A stretch of 64,000 bases of DNA, taken from NCBI RefSeq assembly GCF_040712315.1, contig NC_134020.1, forward strand, positions 48,469,751 to 48,533,750. Direction: 5' to 3'. The notes below the pieces were generated by a model that saw only the letters and a program-made list of their open reading frames with translations, had not been told where the DNA came from and made no database searches. Positions 57,661 to 64,000 of this stretch are shown here, in pieces (position 1 is the stretch's first letter; each line of letters begins with the position of its first letter). Source of the DNA: Castanea sativa. Taxonomy: Eukaryota > Streptophyta > Magnoliopsida > Fagales > Fagaceae. Made by a program: the position numbers and the translations under genes.

Positions 57661-60389
57661 GGTAATCCATGGGTCTTGTTTCCCTCTACTTTTTTGAAGG
57701 AATGCTATAATCAATTAAAATTTAGAATTATTTAAATGTTTTCTTAAATTTCCATAATTGCTTTTTTTTTAAATGTATCATACGTACTTAACATAGAGTA
57801 TTATCTTTCTATATAAAAACTATCCATTCTTATTTGATCTATCGATAAGAAAATCACTATTTATTATATAACAAATAAAGTTTGACAACTTAGCAATAAT
57901 GACCTCCTTGTTAAATTTTTTGCTAAAATGCAAATTGTACTCTTAATTGCCTAAAATTCAATTTAGTTCTCTAACTTTACTTTTTGTTCAATTCAGTCCT
58001 CTAACTTTCAAAATTATTCAATTTAGGTCTTGCTTTAAGTTCTGTCAAGTAGTTGGCTAGTTGCTATTAATTATAAATTTTGTCAATTTTTTTAATTAAG
58101 AAAACTAACTAAAAAAAACATATTTTAAGAGAGAGAGAGAGAGAGAGAGAGATCCCTATGCCTACGAACAGGGACAAAACCACATAAGAGCCATAGCCCC
58201 CCTTCACCCCCCCCCCCCCCCCCTTCTCCGGGTTTGAAAAAAAAATCTTATATATTTTTGGGCTTAATTGAAGTTTGGGTTTAAGAAAATAGAATTTGGC
58301 CTCATTACCTCCAAAATCTTGGCACCCCTTCCTTCAAAATCTTGATCTGTGTACCAAAATCTAGCCCAAATAACATCACAAATCAAACCCAAAAAAAACT
58401 AAATATGAGCCCAAACAACCACAAAACATAAGCCCACAAAATTTAATAAAAACTTCACAAAAATAAATTTGAAAATTTGACATCCACAGCACACACATGT
58501 CCACGCATTAGCCCATTTTATCTTGAGAAATTGACAAAAAACAAAAAACCAATAAAGACAAGAAAGAGTCTAAAACAAAGAAAACAAAGTGAGATATAGG
58601 AAGAGAATTTTACAAACTGACACTTGCAACCAAAAAAATAAAACTCCACATATTTGGTTGGAGGGGGAGGGATGGAGAGTAAAATAGAGTTGGGCGGTGT
58701 ACATGCAAGTTAGATTTGTAAAACTCGTGTGGAAAATGTGTGAGATATCTAACAGTACATTTCAATGAAAAAGCGCAAAACATACGATAAAAATGAGAGC
58801 TTTAGCACCGTGATGCCAAAGAGAAAAAGAGAGTGATGCAAGGAAAGTAAAGATGACAATGGGATGTATGTGGAAAACCCTTTGAAAGGGAAGAAAAACC
58901 ACGGGTGAGCAAAAATGAATATCCCTTGCTTTGTCAAGCTTGTATTATGTAAAAATGGAGGTTTCCCTTGTACATTAGTGATGTTCTTACTAAAGGAAGG
59001 ACCTTTCTCTACCTCCCTTCCTTACGAACTCTCTACCCTTTTTCTCTATTGTTCTATCCTCATTTCTCCTCTTCCTTCTTTCTCTTGCTCTTTTTTTTTT
59101 TTTTTTTTTTGCCCTAATGTTCCAACAACATGTTCCTCTTATAGTCTGAGAAATGTTGCTAGGTACAAGACAGGTGTCATATTGTGATTCCCCCATTTGA
59201 ACCCTAATACAGCTATTGTACTATGTAGTGGCTGGAGGAGAGAGAACGAGCACGCCGAGGTCAGTATAGCAGCATGAAAAGTAACCCTACCACTACATGG
59301 GGAGCAATCCTTGGACAAGGAACAGGACATCAGGGGTGTTGAGAAGAATGCACATGTCCCTAACAATGGTTCAGCACAAGCACAGCCACTATCTCCTTTT
59401 GTGAGTGCTTGGTGTCCATGTTAGGTGCAAATCTCACTTTCCCCAAGATGATCACGTCGTTGGCACGGACTAGAGATCCCTTATCCCATCCAACGTTCCT
59501 TTTCCTTGCTCACAATCATTCCATGTGTATGGTCCAAATCCAACCATGTCAAGCATTCTCCCATGCCTTGGCTGGTGTACTGTATAGGTGGAAATTAGAC
59601 CTCCTTCCAAACTGGCCGTTACTAAACCATTGAGTTTCCTCACATGATGAAAAAAATGGAAGGATACGATATATTTGATGCCGTTTGTTGAGATGGTTAA
59701 GTAGACCAAAAGCTGAAATTTAAAAAAGGTACCTAAAGAATAGTATATAAAATATTGTATATAAGCTTTGCCCATTGCTTTTCATAGATATATTTTTGTC
59801 TATTTCACTCTAGGACAATGACAACCCAATTTATTAGATAACATAGAATAAACGTGTGAAGTGTGAACCATTAGTCCATTACCAATGCAAATCATTATTG
59901 TGTGTGTCAGTGGTTTATTACCATTAATTAGCTAAACCCCTTGGAAATTATTAACATTAATTTTTTTTGGTTTATTCATAATTATTAATATTAATGGAAT
60001 GAAAAATTAAAAACTACTTGAATTTTTTCATGATTTATAGATTTATGAATTGGAAGAAGGTTAGGGGTGGAACAAATTGTGCTTGTTTGATTCATTTAGG
60101 GAAAAAAAATTCTAAATCTTCATAGATTGAGCTTCATAAGTCATTGGAGGATTTGATGGATCAATTTCAACAGATAAAAAAGGTAATTGAAAATTTTACT
60201 TCTAAACAAATTGAAACAATTGATGCTATTGAGTATGATGAAATTCGGTAATATATGGGTTTATTACCATTAATCAAGTGAAAAATAATATAAACCTATA
60301 GTATAATGATAACGAAAACATACAACGTATGGAGTAATAAGCTGGCAACCATGGACATGGAATAACTTGGGTAGCACTTGCATTAGTAT
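57661..60389. other. Non-coding DNA downstream of the P450 fragment
   Basis: 57926-58060 resembles half of the foldback MITE at 10494. Further content: a (GA)n run at 58129, a C homopolymer at 58207-58222, poly-T at about 59090-59110, and a short coding-like stretch near 60125-60250 (LHKSLEDLMDQFQQIKK) that I cannot assign. Nothing indicates the missing P450 exon. Confidence 0.5.
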
Positions 60390-60901
60390 TGTAAGACCTG
60401 GATTTGACTCTGAGCCCAAACGACTGAAGGACCCAGGCCCAAATAGCCCAACACAATGAATTTGTTAGAGAGTGGGATCTTAAACTAGGCTTTTATGGGT
60501 AAGATAGCGCTTACCATAGGCCAAGAATAACAAAGAGACAAGGAAAAACAAAAGGCCATCACAGTATTGAGAAGGATAACTCTCCTCGGATAAGTCCAAG
60601 GAGGTTTGTTCTTGGATATATCACTATGGGGTTTTTATACAATTTCAGTTCTTGGTGCTACAGTGTTTTTCTCTGCTATTTTGTTGATCCCCTCTCTCTA
60701 GGGGATCCTTTATCTTATATAGACCCTCTCAGATGATCCTGGTCTTCCATTTTTTGATCATGTAGGCCACCACTCAAGCACTAGTCCCATCCGACACCTT
60801 CCCATAAGCCTTGTGAGGAGCGGCAAGCAAGGCAGCACTGTTCAAGGGTCATCTCTGCATAAATGTGGCCAGGAGGTTTGGTGGGATGCATTAAATAGGG
60901 T
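60390..60901 (-). repeat. Truncated 3' LTR
   Basis: 512 bp aligning with 61775 to about 62280 (GCCCAAACGACTGAAGGACC in both). TGTAAGACC at its outer edge. Minus-strand TATA CTATATAAG at 60714-60722. Confidence 0.85.
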
Positions 60902-61720
60902 CATCAAAGTTTTCCTCAATCTCGTTGAACATCTCTCAGTACCTGTCAGAATATGTTTTCAAGGTCTCCCCTTCATGCATCGACATGGACAACAATGAGT
61001 CCAGAGATCGAGGAACCCTGCTGCAAGTGATAAAGTGAGTCCCAAATGCCTGAGTGAGCTCCCTAAAAGAGCCAATAGAGCGTTCCTTTAGGTTGCTAAA
61101 CCATCTCATCGCCACAGGTCCCAAACTGGATGAGAACACCCTGCACATTAGGGCCTCGTTTTTGGAATATACAGTCATTCTCTGGTTGAAGTGGCTCACA
61201 TGCTCCACGGGGTCTATCCTACTGTTGTACATGGTAAACATAGGCTGGGTAAACCCGCAAGTAAGTCTTCCTACCTTGATTCTATGCATGAAGGGCGACT
61301 TGGAGATTTGCTTCAACACTCTACTCATGGCGTCATTCCCCAAGCCTTCACAAGACGAGCCCCTGTTTCTGCACCTACGATGGCGCTCCTCCTCCTTTAA
61401 AAAAAACTCACTGAAGGGAGTCATTGATCTTGACCTATAGATGCCATCTTGGTCGTCCTCGAAAGAGTGGTCGGAGGGTGAGGGAGTCCTTTTTGCCTCT
61501 CACTTCGCAGCCTCCTGCGAAGGCGGTCTATTTCCCACTACATGATTCTGGTACTTTCCTTGTGAGAGATGTAGCTCCTTCCTCGAGATTGGCTCCTGCT
61601 AGTATTCGTAGTATGCACACTGACCTCTCTATCCCCTCTTTGTTCAAGGTTGAGGAAGCGGTCCTGGCGCTGAGAGCTGACAGACTCCTCCTGTTTTGGC
61701 CCTGGACTTGAGCCTACCAT
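60902..61720 (-). pseudogene. gag of the right-hand gypsy element
   Basis: ATG 61720 (MVGSSPGPKQEESVSSQRQD) lies 55 bp past the LTR, as in the complete element. A frame change or stop near 61538 is followed by a long open part 61424-60936: GLGNDAMSRVLKQISKSPF, FSSSLGPVAMRWF, then GETLKTYSDRY. It ends by fusion with LTR sequence at about 60901 within the WEMFNEIE segment. Confidence 0.87.
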
Positions 61721-61774
61721 AACTAAACGTTGAACATCCCAAAGCTCAAGTAGTTTCACATAGACGACGCCAAT

Positions 61775-62486
61775 TATTAGGACTGAATTTGTCTCCTGAG
61801 CCCAAACGACTGAAGGACCCAAGACCAAATAGCCCAACACAATGAATTTGTTAAAGAGTGGGCTCTAAAACTAAGCTTTTATGGGTGAGATGGCGCTTAC
61901 CATGGGCCAAGAATAACAAAAAGACAAGGAAAAACAGAAGGCCATCACAGTATTGAGAAAGATAACTCTTCTCAGATAAGTGTGAGGAGGTTTGTTCTTG
62001 GATATATAACTATGGGTTTTTTATACAGTTTCAGTTCTTGGTGCTATAGTGTTTTTCTCTACTATTTTTCTGATCCCCTCTCTTTAGGGGACCCTTTATC
62101 TTATATAGACCCTCTGAGAAGATCCTGGCCTTCCATTTGTTGATCGTGCAGGCCACCACTCAAGTGCTAGTCCCATATGACACCTTCCCATAAGCCCTGT
62201 GAGGAGCGGCAACCAAGGCAACACTGTTCAATGGTCATCCTCACATAAATGTGGCAAAAAGGTTTGGTGGGATGCATTAAATGGGGTGGCAGCCATCATC
62301 CCCTCAGTGCCTCAGGGCTAACCCTCACTCTTAACCCATTTCTCTATAGCACGTCTTTCTTAGGTAAGGTGCCACTGACTTGGCCCCACCCATTCGAGGG
62401 TGGGATCTCCCCAAAATTGCCCTGGCCTCCTTGGCGCTTGGCGTGACACATGGAAATGCTACTTTACCAGATTGTTGTACCCCACA
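61775..62486 (-). repeat. Central LTR shared by two gypsy bodies
   Basis: 712 bp, starting TGTGGGGTAC on the minus strand after GAGGGGCTGT (polypurine tract) and ending next to ATTGGCGTC. It therefore serves as 3' LTR of the body to its right and 5' LTR of the gag to its left. TATA CTATATAAG at 62100-62108 (minus). Confidence 0.75.
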
Positions 62487-62762
62487 ACAGCCCCTCAAAA
62501 CTCTAGTGTTTCCTTCATATCTGAGGAGAAAGAATGGGGTTTTGAACTGAAGTGGTTGATTCTACACGTTTCCCTGCTTTCCCACATGAGAATGTCGTTT
62601 TGCCTGTCTTGTTACCATTCCTGACGCTTTGGAGTCTGCAACACTTCATTAAATGCTCCAGGCAACGCCTTATTCCCATGTCCAGCAGTGAGATGGGGAT
62701 CCTACGGCTGGCATTTCTCCTCAAATTCTGGGTGGGATAACTCCCATCCAAAGCCCGCCTCC

Positions 62763-62770
62763 TATATAAG
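62763..62770 (+). promoter_or_regulatory. Candidate TATA box of the antisense gene, right copy
   Basis: TATATAAG about 190 bp upstream of the first recognisable antisense exon and about 275 bp from the LTR. Same relative position as the TATAAATAC box in the complete element. Confidence 0.45.
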
Positions 62771-62949
62771 GCACCTGGAGAGTTTATTTCGCCCATTACT
62801 TAAATCTTCGAACTCTCCAGACTTCCCACAATCCCAAGCTTCCAAGATTTCCCAACTCTTCCCATTCCCAAAAAGTTCCTGAGGCATACCTCCTTCTTAT
62901 TTTCGTAAGCTCTTCATCTCTAGACTATTTTCTCCTCGGCCAGTCTCCT

Positions 62950-64000
62950 CGGCCTTCTATTTTCTACCCCCTTTTCTTAGACACCTCCTTCGCTTCTCTC
63001 TCTAGTCTACTTAGCTGGGTAGATTCAAACACCTCGTAGATTCCTCTGCCGGTATGAAGGGATTTAGGGCCTAATACCATAGGAGTTTCTCTACGATATT
63101 GCTCTCCAGGGCAATGGCATACCGATAGAAACGAGGGGGAGGTCATCATTCTAATGATCGCCTTCATAGAAGGGGGAATGACACTCCCCATGGGTAGCGT
63201 AACTAGGGATTACCTACTTGCCCATAAGTTGTGCCCCACCAATGCGCTCCCAACCTATTTAGGGTTCTAGGCAGTGTAGACGCCCTTAATGCGCACATGG
63301 GTTTAAACCTTACCTGGCACGACGTCGTCTGGATGTACAAGTGCCATTTGCTTGGTGACACGGGGTATTACCTCAAGTTTAGGTTCTTAGCCGTTAGGCA
63401 TATCTCGTGTCTTCCCAAGTCCAACAAGGGCATGAAGAACGACTACTTAATCGCCTCTGAGGAATGGCACGATGGTCTTCACTACCCAACCCTGGAGGGG
63501 AAGCCAAGTGGGGTGCCCTAGGTTTAGGTCCTTTGTTGTAAGACTTAGTTTTATGGTTTCCCCCCTCTTTTTTTTTAAACTAAATGCTCATCCTTCTGAC
63601 TGTGATTTTGCTTCTCGGGTGTGTTTGCAAATAAACGATACGTAACTCAAAACATCAACTTTGTCAACATTGCAGACCTCAACACAGTCTTAAGGGCCGA
63701 GGTCTTTGTAAGCGAGGACGGGCGATTAAAGGCGATTCCCCTTATTCTTGGCTTCGAGCCCTTGTCCACCATATTTCAAGACATGGGCAACTCGATTAAA
63801 GTAGACGATCATCGCTTAGCTCGGATAGATGTCACAGCGCTAGGATTTCTGGCCCAAGAAGACTTTGTGCCAGTTAAGTTGCCTTCCCAACACGTTCCTC
63901 CTAACACGGCTGCCCCGAAAAAGGAGACAGCCTCTTCGCTCCATTCGCTTGAGGAGGAGATAGACCACTTCCGCCCTGAGGCAGCAGAAGAGGGGCAAAG
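62950..64000 (+). pseudogene. Antisense spliced gene (aORF), right copy
   Basis: Plus strand. 63100-63245 reads GEVIILMIAFIEGGMTLPMG then SVTRDYLLAHKLCPTN, matching 27604-27341 of the complete element, with earlier stops. 63231-63521 is open: CAPNLFRVLGSVDALNAHMG, HDVVWMYKCHLLGDTGYYLK, CLPKSNKGMKNDYLIASEEW. After an acceptor TTGCAG (63670-63675) comes LNTVLRAEVFVSEDGRLKAI then PLILGFEPLSTIF, in the same phase as the other copy, and an acidic end that leaves the window. The middle exon is absent from the complete element. It resembles proteins often labelled putative gypsy-type transposon in plant annotations. Confidence 0.75.

Larger units (their letters stand above)
60390..62486 (-). mobile_element. 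Deleted gypsy element: LTR - gag - partial LTR
   Basis: Minus-strand order: complete LTR (62486-61775), primer-site-like ATTGGCGTCGTCTATG, gag (61720-60902), then an incomplete LTR (60901-60390). All of pol and the beginning of the last LTR are gone, with gag joined directly to mid-LTR at about 60901. It is the same broad family as the complete element at 17805 (gag, primer site spacing and polypurine context), though the LTR sequences differ. Confidence 0.8.
62487..64000 (-). mobile_element. 3' end of a gypsy body running off the window
   Basis: Polypurine tract at 62487-62496 (minus), then the region that in the complete element carries the antisense gene. That gene here lies on the plus strand, the opposite of gag, as expected. 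No pol is present within the window. Confidence 0.7.

Noticed and set aside
58990..59196. Arg/Lys-rich minus-strand frame
   Set aside because: Derived from a poly-T and CT-rich tract; no homologous domain.

Overview
The window is nuclear DNA of a flowering plant, almost certainly a woody eudicot. The evidence is AT-rich, intron-bearing genes, BDA1-like ankyrin/PGG genes, a CYP71-type P450 fragment and a dense load of nested plant transposons. A Fagales tree such as an oak relative is my guess, but nothing here proves the species. No operon-like structure, tRNA, rRNA or CRISPR array was seen.

Layout. 1-2193: 5' part of a minus-strand Ty3/gypsy element (LTR, PBS, gag and protease start). 2194-5694: non-coding DNA with a ~930-bp offset direct duplication and one unexplained 214-codon minus-strand frame. 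5949-45505: the core of the window, three tandem paralogs (A, B, C) of a two-exon ankyrin-repeat/PGG membrane protein gene of the BDA1-like type. Each paralog is preceded by a scrap of an SmF (Sm-like snRNP core) exon. All three share an unusual GC-AG intron and each is damaged differently. A has one early 1-nt frameshift. B has an exon 1 frameshift, nonsense codons, a solo LTR in exon 2 and an intron swollen to 15.7 kb by four insertions, including a complete 11.16-kb gypsy element. C has a 2.05-kb Helitron inside exon 2 and a shifted 3' end. Because the paralogs supply empty sites for one another, most insertions can be bounded to the base with target-site duplications.

45656-50280 is a 4.6-kb solo LTR containing a 27-bp minisatellite; its empty site survives as an inverted copy just upstream of the P450. 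50281-56660 is a patchwork of MITEs, SINEs, hAT-like elements and two related Mutator-like elements, one of which carries an OXS3-like gene fragment. 56723-57660 is a CYP71-like pseudogene lacking exon 2. 60390-64000 holds minus-strand gypsy DNA in an LTR-gag-LTR-internal arrangement.

The most interesting biology is (i) an antisense, intron-bearing gene with its own TATA box present in two separate gypsy copies (27604-25274 minus and 62763-64000 plus), (ii) SmF exon fragments repeatedly attached to the ankyrin gene 5' ends, and (iii) the insertion history readable from the three paralogs. I see no intact ordinary host gene other than possibly ankyrin copy A started at an internal ATG.
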